Below the pieces are notes generated by a model that was not told where the DNA came from, made no database searches, and saw only the letters and a program-made list of their open reading frames with translations. A program made the translations under genes and the position numbers. 64,000 nucleotides of DNA from Tretioscincus oriximinensis (lineage: Eukaryota > Chordata > Lepidosauria > Squamata > Gymnophthalmidae): positions 534,538-598,537 of the forward strand of contig JAJVDF010000662.1 in assembly GCA_022410635.1 (NCBI GenBank), given 5' to 3'. Below, in pieces: positions 46,818 through 58,064 of this stretch; within the stretch, counting starts at the first letter, position 1, and each line of letters begins with the position of its first letter.

Positions 46818-46945
46818 GGCTGCACGGCCGCATCACTTGCTTTATATCTATTCCACAATAAAGCATGGATGTTCTGGAATAAATCGGTCCGCGTTGTGGA
46901 ATATCCAACTAGAGTGGAATAAATGAGTGATGTGGGGATGCAGCC
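46818..46945. mobile_element. MITE, same family, opposite orientation
   Basis: Ends GGCTGCACGGCCGCATCACT and GAGTGATGTGGGGATGCAGCC (imperfect inverted repeats) with internal CATGGATGTTCTGGAATAAA. It lies about 470 bases from its sister copy and in the opposite direction. No target duplication is clear. Confidence 0.7.
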
Positions 46946-47258
46946 TGTGCCTGTATATGTGAGTGGAGGGGGATGCGACGCCCACCTGCCCATTGACTCC
47001 CTCCATGGTGTATAGGGAGAGGCTGATGATGGAGCCAGAGACTGAGATATTGGCTACCTTTGGGTCACTGCTTGTATGATGCGTTCTCTCGCTGAATACA
47101 TAAAGAGAATGAGATGTGGTGGGCGGGTAGAGCAGGACTGGGCAGCTAACACAGTGGCTGTGGAATGGAGTTTTCATGATGGATTTCCTTGCTTCCTGCC
47201 CATCCAGGTCCTCTCAGGCAGCTAACAAGAGATGTTGTTGATGCTTCTGGTTGATGCA

Positions 47259-47562
47259 GGCACGGATAGCTCAGTCGCTTAGGAATCCGCCTCTTGCCTG
47301 GGAGATGGGGTTTCGAAGCCCTGTGTGGGACGTGGGGAGGGGTGAGCACCTTCCACTAGCCTGTAGCTCTAGCCAACCCAGCTATTTGAAAGCATGAATT
47401 GCAAGAAATTGCAACTGACTGCAAGTAGATACATGGGAACCACCATAGACTGGTGGGGAAGATAGAATGTGAGCCTTCGTCCAAAATATATCCTTGTAAG
47501 CCGCTTTGAGTCCCTTTGAAAGGTGAGAAAAGCGGGGTATAAGAACCCAGTTCTTCTTCTTC
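47259..47562 (+). mobile_element. tRNA-headed SINE, full-length
   Basis: GGCACGGATAGCTCAGTCGC head with A box, GGTTTCGAAGCCC B box, complete body, GTAAGCCGCTTTGAGTCCC tail and CTTCTTCTTCC end. The best preserved forward copy in the window. Confidence 0.92.
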
Positions 47563-47642
47563 CTTGGCTTCCTTTGATCCTCCATTGAATTAATTTTTGC
47601 CTCTCCCCATGTTTGGAGCTGAATGAGACCAGAAAAACTAAA

Positions 47643-47778
47643 GAACACTCTGCTATATCTCACAATAGGAGCCTGCCATCTACACTCAAGGCCTGCCATA
47701 GTCTGCACTGGCATGTAGGTGGCCAAGCTCTGTCCTGAGATACAGCCCAGAATAAGGCTCAGTGGGAACAGGGCCTTC
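47643..47778. mobile_element. MITE related to 32996-33180
   Basis: Shares ATAGGAGCCTGCCA, GCCTGCCATAGTCT, ACTGGCATGT and the end AACAGGGCCTT with the element at 32996. The left terminal repeat is lost or decayed. Confidence 0.6.
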
Positions 47779-50094
47779 CACTCATAAGGCACCTACCGTC
47801 CTGGTTCTGAATTTATGAATGTGCACAATGGTGGTTTCTAGCTTGAAATCAAGTTCCTGGTTACATCTTTATTTTGAAACTTCCTCTGTTCCACTTCAGT
47901 TCTAAAGAATGGGATTTAATCCAGGAAGGGTTGGAATGATTAATTGAATTCTTTGGGGCTGAAGAGAAACTGAAGAAGGTTTAAAGACTGTGTCCAGATG
48001 GTGAAGAACTTTCCTGAGGTGCCTTCTGCTCTAGAAGTGCATCCTAGAGGATAAACCAAGAGACATTTTAGTACCAGGCAAGTGGTAGGTGTGGTTCTGT
48101 TTCAGAGGAGGGTGTTAACCTACAGTAGACATCACCCTACAGAATACAGCATGGAGGACTGATGAAGAAATTGCAAGCTCACAGTCTTCCTTACATTATG
48201 CTCTTAGCTTTTCTTCTTTCCATGGCTTCTGGTTCCATTAGTAGATTTTACAGCATTGCAAGTTACTTGGTGGCATCTCAGTCAAGGACAGTAAAAGATT
48301 ATATGCTCTCTAGGGGGAGGTTTCACCCTTCTAGACTGGGTCTTGTTTCTCCTCCTATATCTACAGTTGCTTTGCTTTTCCAGCTGCTTTTCTCTCCCGT
48401 TTTGCTTCAACTCTGATCATCAGTCANGTGGAGGCTCCTCTGGCTGCAGCAGAACAATCTCATCATCACCCAAACTTTTCAAGTAGTTTGTCTCTGCAGC
48501 CTCCCTAAAGCACGGAACGCTGCACCCCATGAATGTGGATAGGCTTTGATCTTTCCAGATAAGCACAATGAGGACTGAATGTGTGTGTGTATCTCATGAG
48601 CTGCACCATAATGGTGGATATTTGCCAACTGGTACCTTAACAAGGCAAGAAGCCTAGCAAGCTTGGATTTCTTTTGATCCTTTTGAATGCTGCTAAGATT
48701 CTTTAATCCAGCCCATCTCTATGGCTTTAGCTGTGTTGACGTTTGGCTAAAAGGTTATTTCTGTTGTTTCAATTAAGTTTTACAAACTGTAAAGTGATGT
48801 TTCTTTTAGGGAAAAAAAACAAGTTGCTAATGTTTTGACTCCTCCAGCAGCTCTGGGGTAAAAATTACATTTTTATTGAGATGGACTGGAGTTCTGGAAG
48901 ATTTCTTAGCATTCAAAGATACAATACAATCGCTGGGGTTCTATGATGCCCTCCTGTTCAGTTTTTGGATGATCTAGTTTCATGTGAAAAAATAATTCAA
49001 AGACCTGTGGAAGTGTGCTTTATTTGTAGAAGAGGAAAGGTCAGGTTAAATGAATATAAATAACGTAAATGTGATCACTGGAGAAGCTGAGTTGGGAGTT
49101 TGACTGTAAGTCCAAGCAAGCAAAACCAAGCAACTCTTGTTGGAAAAATCCATCTCATAACAAAAGGTTGGCTGGTCCAGACCATCGTTAGTGGCAGTCT
49201 TGAAGCTTCCATGAGGTTTGGAACCAGAGCCATATCATTGCACTTTGGTGTATGTCTAATTTTTCCCGTTAGTCATGATGAAGCAGCTGGAACACAAGTA
49301 CACAAATCAATTTAATAAATAAACAATCAAAGTTGGTGNAAGGGATAAGCAATGGCTGTATTATGTCAGTGGCAGGGTTTTGCTTCTGCAACTGGATTTG
49401 GGATTGTTCTATGGTTGCCAAGTATAAGACAAGCAAAGGTGAGGAAGCCCCTCTGGCCATACCCTTCACGAAAATTTGATAAAAGCTTTGATCAAAAATN
49501 TATTTTGATTAGATCCCTGAACAACTTTGTAACATCTTCTCAATTAAAATATTTAGTGAACCATGTATTGTTTTTGCGTTTTAATTCAGAATAACCTCCC
49601 CTCTCACTAAATTGCTAATGCACATTAGAATTTTGGTTCAATTTCAGGACAGATCTACTTCATTATTTAATGCATATTGATTTAGAAGGGATAAAATCTT
49701 ATCCCTTATTGGGATAAGAAGCCCATTCCCAAGCCAAGAACAGTAAATTTTCACTTTCCTAGGCATTCCTTATCTCTGTAGGAGCACTGATAATCTGACC
49801 ATTACTGGACATGGGGAGGCTGAATATTACATTTCTTCTTCTATTCATCCCACTCCATAAGAAGTGAGGGTACCACACTACTTTTGTGCTTTCTAAAAGG
49901 AACATTTTCCTGTTCACATCCACAAACAGCTTCACATTATGCGTGTTCTTTCTTGTAAGATCTTAACCAGATTGAAATTTGGAAAATGTGGACAGGGAGG
50001 CAACCAGAAAGGAACAATGAAGTAAATCAGTTACATTTTATATTGTCAGGATGAACCCTTGTTCAGTTCATAAAAGAGAAACATGCTCAATGAT
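47779..50094. other. Intron DNA, nothing recognised
   Basis: About 2.3 kb without exons or dated repeats. Single ambiguous bases lie at 48426, 49320 and 49500. Confidence 0.35.
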
Positions 50095-50560
50095 TGTTCT
50101 TTAGAGGAAATTATTGTGGGACTTATCAGAGAAAAGGGGATCCTAGACTTGATCATCATAATGTTTAAGATCTGGGGAAAGATGTCACTATGACCACAGT
50201 GTGATAGCATTCAACATAAACATTCAATAAGTCACCAGTAAAAATTTAATATAAAGAAAACTTCTTGAAAATGAAGAAATTATTGGAAAAGAAATTTGAA
50301 ATGGTAAGTTAAAAGGATCCAATTCAGTTCAGTTGCAATATCAGTAGCTCANGTAGAATAATTTCCCACTAAAATTGTCCAGATTATTGGGATTATTATT
50401 TATTGGAGGCATAGATAATGTTTCTAAAGATTATGTGTAAACATTCAAGAGCAAATGAGGATTTTGCTTTTCTCTTTTGCTTGGGAATGCCCAGAAACAA
50501 TTGAAATACCACTACGCAATGCAGGATTAGATGGGCTATAACCTGATTCTGTTTAGAATA
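50095..50560 (+). mobile_element. Degenerate CR1 with internal deletion
   Basis: One frame around 50180-50225 reads DHSVIAFNINI, the SDH-box end of the CR1 endonuclease (compare SDHNTITFNLN at 40072-40626). At 50520 begins GCAGGATTAGATGGGCTATA, the CR1 3' end. Almost the entire RT is deleted between them. Confidence 0.6.
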
Positions 50561-51369
50561 TTCTTTGATTCAATTTACAATATTCTTATATTCTAAATTG
50601 CAGCATTCTCTGGCAGCTAAATGCTGTTGCAATTGATGGCAAGGTAACTTATTTCACCTTAGTTTTTTGGGGTGAAATCTTGCACCCATATAACTATTAT
50701 GAGTATAACGTTGTCTGTGCATTGCTTGCATTGTTTCTTGAATGCAAATTACAATATTTATCCTCTGGAAATTGTCCTAGCTTTCATAGAAATCATGAGA
50801 AAGAACCTATACATTTTCTTTCCAACTGCCTGACTATACTTGGGAACATCAGATGCTTTAAAGAGGTTTATGGACAGGCAGAGCAGCAACTTAATTTCTT
50901 CCTTTTCCTTCCCTTTACCTTCTCCAGTGTACAGTTCTCATGGACATGGCTCAAGAAAATGAAAATGTTGCTTTCAAAAGCTGCGTCATGCAGGCTGTTG
51001 GTGGGGCAGTCATATAATGTATTTGTGGTGGGACAGTCCAGAAGGCACACTGATTCCCTTAGATAAGAGTCTCATTGAGTGAAAACTGGATGGCCAGATA
51101 ACCTGCTCACATCATCAGCAATCATTATCATCATGTTTATTTAGAAGACCCTTTACACAAAAGGGCAGAACAACAAACATATACAATTAAACATTGTCAC
51201 ACATAAAAATGCAGCTTCCTACTCAGTAATGTCAAAACTGAAAAATTATGTCTGGGGAATTAAAGAGAATAAATTTTAGACCCTTCTGAAAATAGGGAAG
51301 AACTGGCAGGAAACAAAGGAATAACTAGGGCAATATATAAGTTATTAGTAAACACTGAAAGTGTAATCA
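50561..51369. other. Intron DNA; 128-codon frame of no known family
   Basis: An open frame at 50680-51066 (starting MHPYNYYEYN) has no recognisable domain, splice sites or start context. I treat it as chance. Confidence 0.35.
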
Positions 51370-52290
51370 ATTCCATAACGGATATATATGGAAGATGGAC
51401 CTAAATGCAGAGGATTCTTGATCAAATTAAAAGGATGAACAACTATAGAATAAAAGAGCTAAGACTAAACTTGATATTCAGGTGGTATCGTACCCCAGCC
51501 CAGTTAGCTCATATGATTTGTTGCCATTGTTACAATGAAAGGGGAGTGTACATTCATTTGTGATGGAACTTGCCGGGTGTAGGAGTTTTGGAGGATGATA
51601 ACAGGACAAATAAATACGATAATGGAAAGAAATTATGTTTGGATTAAAGAAAATTGTTTATTGCTTATTTTTGATAATTTAAACTTACCTGAGGATGAGG
51701 TGTATATAATACAACTGTTAATTGCTGCACAATCAACTATCTAGTATTTGGGTGGAAAGATGCAACTCAGTGGAACATTAAAAAATGGCATCATTATATT
51801 ATTGAAAAATTGCAATTTGATATAATAAAAGATAAGAGGGATAGAATTGAAAGAAGCATAAGAGGAAATGAAATAGACAGACTTTGGCAGAAGCTCTTAG
51901 TACATAATAGGAGTATAAGAATACGTAAGGAAATATAGAAGTTAGTTAATATGTAAATAAAAGGAATATATATACATATATTTTTTGTTTTTTGTTTGGG
52001 AGAAATGAATAAGCTAAACTAAAAAAACCTAACTTTATTTAGATTTGTAAATAAGCTTTTTCTTTTCCCCCCTTTCCCCTTTGTTTTTGGATTCCGTTCT
52101 TTTTTCATTTTTCTTTCTTTTTCTTTTTTCCTAAGTTCCAAATTTCTTGAAAAGCTATTTTATTGTATTAATGACTTGTATGTTTGTTGAAAGATAAGTT
52201 GTAAAAGACTTGATATCAAGGTTTTTTTTGTACTGTGATCAAAATTGATAATTTGTGAAAATTTATTTTTTTGAATTAAAAAGTATTTAT
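51370..52290 (+). mobile_element. L1 LINE, ORF2 C-terminus and 3' UTR
   Basis: The frame reads RIKELRLNLIFRWYRTPAQL, then a Cys/His motif (CCHCYNEGVYIHLWW), DNLNLPEDEVYIIQLLIAA and WKDATQWNIKKWHHYIIE. This is the characteristic L1 end (WYxTP, the C-x2-C...H-xWW zinc-knuckle-like block, terminal Lys-rich tail). It has stops and frameshifts. An AT-rich 3' UTR follows, with a pyrimidine run (52055-52130) and a final TTAAAAAGTATTTATTAAAG. Confidence 0.82.
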
Positions 52291-53519
52291 TAAAGAAAAC
52301 CCTTCAATCACCAAGAAGAACCATGTGGAATACAATTAACATGAATGTATTTCTGTCCTTTGGGCACCTGGGTGTAATCTAGGAATGTACTGTATCTCAA
52401 TCAATCATTGGCAAAGGGACAAGCACTTCAGGAGGAAATGGCTGTTATTTTTTATGTAGCCTGGTATTCTGACTAGGACAAAGTAGTCTGAAGCTGATAA
52501 TGGTGACCTTTAGTCAGATGCAGCTTCTGAACAATACCCAATGAACTGCCAATATACTAATGCTGAACAAGACCCAATGAAGTACCAGTTCGTATTTATG
52601 CATCTCTAATGTTTTCCTTACATGAAGTAGAAATGATTTACATTTGCAGGGCTTTAAAGAAAGCAAACTTTAAAAAGCACCAGTTGGGAATGCGATTTGC
52701 ATAAAGACTTCTTTTTTGGCCAGCTGCAGTTATGAAGAGATGGGAAATCCTTTCACTGAAGCCGTATTAGGAGGAATGTCCATGTCATTCAATTGCATTT
52801 CTTCCAAGGACTTGGGTCCCTTCTCCATCTCATGGTTTGCCTCACTATTTTTTAAAACACGTTCGCCATCCGCTCCCACTTACCTTGAAGCTTCCGTGCT
52901 GTTCTGACACATTGCTTAACAATCTTGTCACATGATGAGCCGCATAAAACAATGCTGCACTTGCCTTAACACATTTCCCAGCATTCTCTGTGTGTCTTCC
53001 TACAATTCCCAAGCATTCTCTGTGAGCTGAGAGCCAATGTATTTGCTTTGTTCTCATTGCTGAATGTTTCCACGGAGCTTTCTTTTGGATTTTACAAAAT
53101 GTCAATGTTGAATCGTACAAACTATGGAAATTCTGTGACAGCTCTCCTTTTTAGCGAGGGGGTCGCTGAATATGTGTGATCTGTTGGGGTGAAAGAAAGT
53201 TGATGTTGCTTTCATCTCCTTAAATACTGTATTTGGGGATGCAGCCATGGTGAGATTTCCAGAGCAACTCCTATATATCTCACTGATGGGGAAATAAAGA
53301 AACGTGCTGGTTTGNAAGAATGATGTTCATTAGGGGCAATTCTGTACTAGTTGGTATATCAAACCTGCAAGCATACTTAGAGTTTTCTTTTGCCTGCTGA
53401 TTCAGTCTCAGAGGGTTGGTTCTTCTTTAGTCTATGCCATATAATGGAAGGAAAGCTCCTCATATGCTTGCTTGGCCAGTACGTTGGCCAGTGCAGAATC
53501 ACCGTAGAACTTTATGCAT
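52291..53519. other. Intron DNA, nothing recognised
   Basis: No gene found. A short direct repeat CAGCATTCTCTGTG / AAGCATTCTCTGTG occurs near 52979-53020. Confidence 0.35.
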
Positions 53520-53690
53520 TAGGTCTTACATCTCAGAATAGGGACATGCCACCCACATACTAGTATTGACTAAGGAAGGCTCACGGGAGAATCTTACTTG
53601 GTTTGCATTCAGCATATGGGTGGACCCTCCTTATTCTGAGATATAATCCAGAATAAGGGCTAATGTAGAAATAGCCTAGACTAGCAGAAA
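53520..53690. mobile_element. Decayed MITE with CTCAGAATA ends
   Basis: TTACATCTCAGAATAGGGAC on the left and TTATTCTGAGATATAATCC on the right are inverted. The interior recalls the family at 32996 and 47643. Old and uncertain. Confidence 0.45.
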
Positions 53691-54621
53691 TGGAGAACTG
53701 GAGTCAACTGCTGTATTTGAGTTGATTCCTCCTGGTTGATATTGTCAGATTTAGAGTCTCTTCCATAAAGAGTTCTGCATGATCTCTCCATCAGATAAGA
53801 ACAGATAATTTCAGATTCACTAGTCATTTCAGGTTCACCAATATCACCATTATTATCATTAATTTAGTCCTCAGGTTTCTGACATATTGGGAATATACCA
53901 ATTGTTTCACTATGTGTGTTTACAAAGAAGCTTGTAAACAAGCACCTGTGTCTATGTTTTGGTTTAATCAGGAATTTTAGGAGCTGGATTATAGCGAATT
54001 AGTCTGCTTAGCTCAGGACCATCTCTTCTTATAGCTGCTGCTCTTCTTAGTATTTAAGGATTATAAACTTCAAAATAAATGTTCATTTTATATACATGTA
54101 CTTATGTATTTAAATATGTATTTGAATATGCCTGGCCAGTAAAAATGGTCTTAAAATTAAAATGGGGAATAAAATGGAAATGTATTATTCATTTTATTTA
54201 TTAATGCTCTTCATACAGCTTATTCTGTTTGAATAGTGGCCTATACCTCTGGGTCCCTTGCAGAGCAAAAATTGAAAAGCATTAAGTTCAAATATAATAA
54301 AATGCAAGATAAGAATTAACAATCAAATGAAAAACCAATTTTAGAAACTCCATTATCATGCTTTATAATGCCAAAGTAAATACTGCATCTTCACTAGCAA
54401 GGTTGTTCAAGGACCTGGGTAGAAACAGTAGGATTAGGCTCACACTTAACTTCTGGGAATGTTCTTGAAAGAGCACTTCTGGATGGTTCAAACAACAGGA
54501 ATGAACTGGGGCTATTTTTGTGCTGAGCACCATTCGTCCAGCTATTTTAGTAGTGCTAGGAGGATGTATTGATACTGGATCTCCCACCCCATATTGTGAT
54601 TGGGCAAGAGGAGGTTCTTAT
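53691..54621. other. Intron DNA, nothing recognised
   Basis: AT-rich, with no supportable gene or named repeat. Confidence 0.35.
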
Positions 54622-54930
54622 AGAAGAAGAAGAAGAACTCGGTTCTTATACCCCGCTTTTCTCACCTTTCAAAGGGACTCAAAGCGGCTTTCAAGGATAT
54701 ATTTTGCCCGAAGGCTTCCATTTTATCTTCCCCACCAGGCTATGGTGGTTCCCATGTATCTACTTGCAGTCAGTTGCAATTTCTTGCAATTCATGCTTTC
54801 AAATAGCTGGGTTGGCTAGAGCTACAGGCTAGTGGAAGGTGCTCACCCCTCCCCACGTCCTACACAGGGCTTCGAAACCCCATCTCCCAGGCGAGAGATG
54901 AATTCCTAAGCGACTGAGCTATCCGTGTCT
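54622..54930 (-). mobile_element. tRNA-headed SINE, full-length, reverse
   Basis: AGAAGAAGAAGAACTCGG tail, complete body, and tRNA head GCGACTGAGCTATCCGTG. Very like 36372-36649 but without its internal deletion. Confidence 0.92.
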
Positions 54931-54999
54931 GTTATGGGTTAAGCCTGAAAGTTTGAAGAAGAAATGTTTGGTTGAAGAAATGCTGTTTTTTCCCTCTAC

Positions 55000-55113
55000 C
55001 TTCAGATACTGATTGTTACTATTTTAANTGTATATTTTGTACTTTTTTTAATTGTTGCCGCCCCAAGACTTTAAGGTATGGGGGAGGGTATAAATGTAAA
55101 TATATAAATAAAA
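55000..55113 (+). mobile_element. L2-type 3' tail fragment
   Basis: TTGCCGCCCCAAGACTTTAA, GGGAGGGTATAAATG and a TAAA-rich end. Only the untranslated tail remains, next to the SINE. Confidence 0.6.
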
Positions 55114-56052
55114 TATAAAGGCATTACTGTGGAATGCAGGATCTTGTGGACAACTTTAAAATTATCCATATCAGGCAAGACCAGGAAAGTATTCCAATGC
55201 CTTTGGGTAGTTGAGGAGGATTGCAGTGTGAGCAGCACATTCTGGTGACCTGCCTGAAATTATCCCTTAGGCAAGTACCGAAAGGTGCTCAGGAAGTTAT
55301 TTAAGTTAAACTTTGAAGTTTAAAATATAATTAATTTCAAAGATGTCAGAAAATGCCATCTTAGCAACTGCCACCAATTTGATCTGTCTTGACCTTCATC
55401 TGCGTGGCTGGCTGCTGAGGTGAGAGATGTCAATCCGCCATTAGGTTAGGATTTGATGCATGAATGCTAATTGCTCAGCAGTACAGTTGGGACATAGCAG
55501 CTACACTGTGCTAAATATGGCAACTTTCTAACTATACCTCTGTTGGACTCTCAGGAGCAAAAACGGTGCTGGTAAATTCGTTCTTCTACATAGGGATGGA
55601 ATAGGTGGATGAATTATGTTGATTCATTTACTCAGAGAGTTGTTTGTCCTATCCTACTAGAATAGGATCTAGGATTAGAGAATGGGCACAACTGAATAAC
55701 GTATTTCTGTAGTACTTTTCATGCTCATGTGAATTCAGCCTGGATTAGATGTAGTTCAGGGTTATGTTCTATCATAAAAGGCTTTCTGAATTTCTTTCTT
55801 TTACCTTTAAATATATTGATTTTCATTACATTTTCTACCCTACCCTCTCTCTTACAGGTAAATTTCTTTTGTTCATTTCCTAATAATATTATACAGTTAC
55901 CCATGTATTGGCATTTTTCTCTTCTTACTCTCCTGTAAAAATATAAAGCACAGTTATGTTAGCTGGATCCTGTATTCTATTTTCTCATTCCTATGTTGAC
56001 AAAAATGTTGAACATTCATACATTCCTATCACATTTGCTTATCATTTAGAAG
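55114..56052. other. Intron DNA, nothing recognised
   Basis: About 940 bases without a supportable gene or named repeat. Confidence 0.35.
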
Positions 56053-56401
56053 CAGTGGTCCTCAACCTTTATAATGCTGTGACCCCGCAATACAGTTCCT
56101 TATGTTGCGGTGACCGCTATTTTGGTGACTCCTGCTCATCAGCCTGCAGAGCACAAGGATCAGCCTGCCGCCCACAGCCACCAAAACCATCAGTGCCAGC
56201 ACCGAGGACGTGGCTGCCATGTTGAGTGTGGGCATGCGGGCCGCGATCACGTGTGACAGATCGCCGCGGTCAGCGCTGACAGCCAGGAGCGTCCTCCCTG
56301 ACTCAGCGGCTAAAGCCATCGGAAACATGGTTTTAGGTGAACCCTATGTTTTGGTTGTTTGACCCCCACCAGGGTCGCGACCCACAGGTTGAAAACTGCT
56401 G
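56053..56401. mobile_element. hAT element with SPIN/URR1-like ends, 8-bp TSD
   Basis: Starts CAGTGGTCCTCAACCTTT and CTGTGACCCC; ends GGGTCGCGACCCACAGG and TTGAAAACTGCTG. Flanks TTTAGAAG (56045-56052) and TTTATAAG (56402-56409) are an 8-bp duplication with one mismatch. The ends resemble hAT-Charlie elements such as SPIN and rodent URR1, as I remember them. The body (349 bp in all) is CpG-rich with no transposase. Confidence 0.85.
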
Positions 56402-56768
56402 TTTATAAGCAAACGGGATATGTATTTACACTTACATCCCACCACTATGAAGGTCTCAGAACAGTTAACAATTAAAGCAAAAATACAAAACGGGCATTTT
56501 AAAACATTTTACTTCCCTATTAAATCCATGAAGGTTGCCATAACGCAAATGTTCAACCAACATTCCAGTTTACATTCCAGACACCCCTATCCTGACTCCT
56601 GTCTAAACTCATCAAAATCATGAACTTTTGCTTTTTTGACCCAAGTGACAATAACAAAATTGTATATCCATGGCATATAGCAACCCTACATTCATTTTCA
56701 CATACTGGAGACAGATGTAGTTTAATTGGGGGCAGAGAAAAAGTTAAACTCGCATGTGTGGACTATCC
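56402..56768. other. Intron DNA, nothing recognised
   Basis: No supportable gene or named repeat. Confidence 0.35.
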
Positions 56769-56782
56769 CAGAGAAGAGCAAG

Positions 56783-56939
56783 ATTTCAAAGGAATAGCTA
56801 TGATAGTCTTTGTTCAAATAGTCCAGCAAAGCATTCTTTAGCACTTTGGAGACTAATAAGAGGAAAAAGGTGGGCTGAGTTTTCATAGACAAGTTTTCTT
56901 CCTTTTCTTCTTTTTTTCCTTTTTTTTCTTTTTCTTCTT
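56783..56939 (-). mobile_element. Penelope-like half element, 14-bp TSD
   Basis: Bounded by the perfect 14-bp repeat CAGAGAAGAGCAAG (56769-56782 and 56940-56953). It begins ATTTCAAAGGAATAGC, passes AGTCCAGCAAAGCATTC, GCACTTTGGAGACTAA and TTTTCATAGACAAG, and then becomes a pure pyrimidine tract (about 56893-56940). The sequence is the reversed terminal part of the family at 8371, truncated before the core. The pyrimidine tract may be an expanded internal repeat. Confidence 0.7.
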
Positions 56940-56953
56940 CAGAGAAGAGCAAG

Positions 56954-58064
56954 TGAACCAGTCAATATCTTGACTGATGCATATAAAGTTTGGCCACATA
57001 TGGAAATCTCTAATATACTTGATGTTATCAGAACCTAGTGTTCAGTAGATAAATAGGGGTGATACCTATTTTAGCAAGCTCCATCAATCTTGCTAAAAAT
57101 AACTAAATGGCTAGGAATAATGGAAAATGTAGTCAAAAATGGATTTCCAATCATGGTTTAAAAAGAACACTTTATGAACTAAGATCAAATTTTTGCTTAT
57201 AAAGAACCAATAGAAGTAATATATTTTTGAACATTCAGGTTTAGGATAACAGCTTAAAGCTGCATGCTTGTAAAGATTTTACCTTGTAAAAGAGTTTCCA
57301 AAATGAGTTCTATTGGTACTTCAGTTATCCTGGTCTTAGGTTATAAGGAAAATCCAAGATCTGTTCCATATATTGAGCTACATTATGTATGATAGTGGTT
57401 TCTTGGAACTAAAGCTACTATCTTTGGAATGATCTTTTCTGCTTTCAAAGATTGAAACTGAGTTCTGTAACTTTTCAGCAACACTGCAATTTATAATTAT
57501 TGTTTTTAGGCTTAATATGTCTTCCTTCTCTATATATATTTGGGTCAGTTTTTGCATGATTCCTTTCACTGAAGACAAGTTCTATTCCTTAGTAGCTGTA
57601 CAAATATTAGGGAAGTTGTAAATATTGCAGTTGTGTCATTTGCAGCCATGAAAGAACAGAAGTGTTGGCATAAAACTGGTTATCTTGGTAAAGAGTTCAA
57701 GCATAATAAAGGCCACAGCTGGCTACTGAACAGACATATGCTCAATAAGTATGCAAGAGGAAAAAGGATATCCAATATTAATATTGTCATACTGTATCAT
57801 AAGTCTGTATCATTAAATATTGGATATTAAAGCAACATCATCAAATTTATTTTGATAATATTGTTTCTTCCTTGTTACTGTCCAGGATAGTGTTGGAAGA
57901 GACTATCTAGCCTTAGACATAAAAAAAATATAGTTTTGTAGTTCCTGGGCTATTTGTCCATTGGAAGGGGTTCCTGCAGTGCAGTGTGCTGCTCTAATAG
58001 CGGAAATTAACCACATATAATATACTTAGGGCAATAAGTATAATACAATACAGTAACTTTCAAC
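56954..58064. other. Intron DNA, nothing recognised
   Basis: AT-rich. A small inverted repeat ATATCCAATATT / AATATTGGATAT lies near 57768-57828. Confidence 0.35.

Noticed and set aside
50680..51066. 128-codon open frame as a gene
   Set aside because: No domain, no context and no repeat in frame; it lies within KALRN intron 1.
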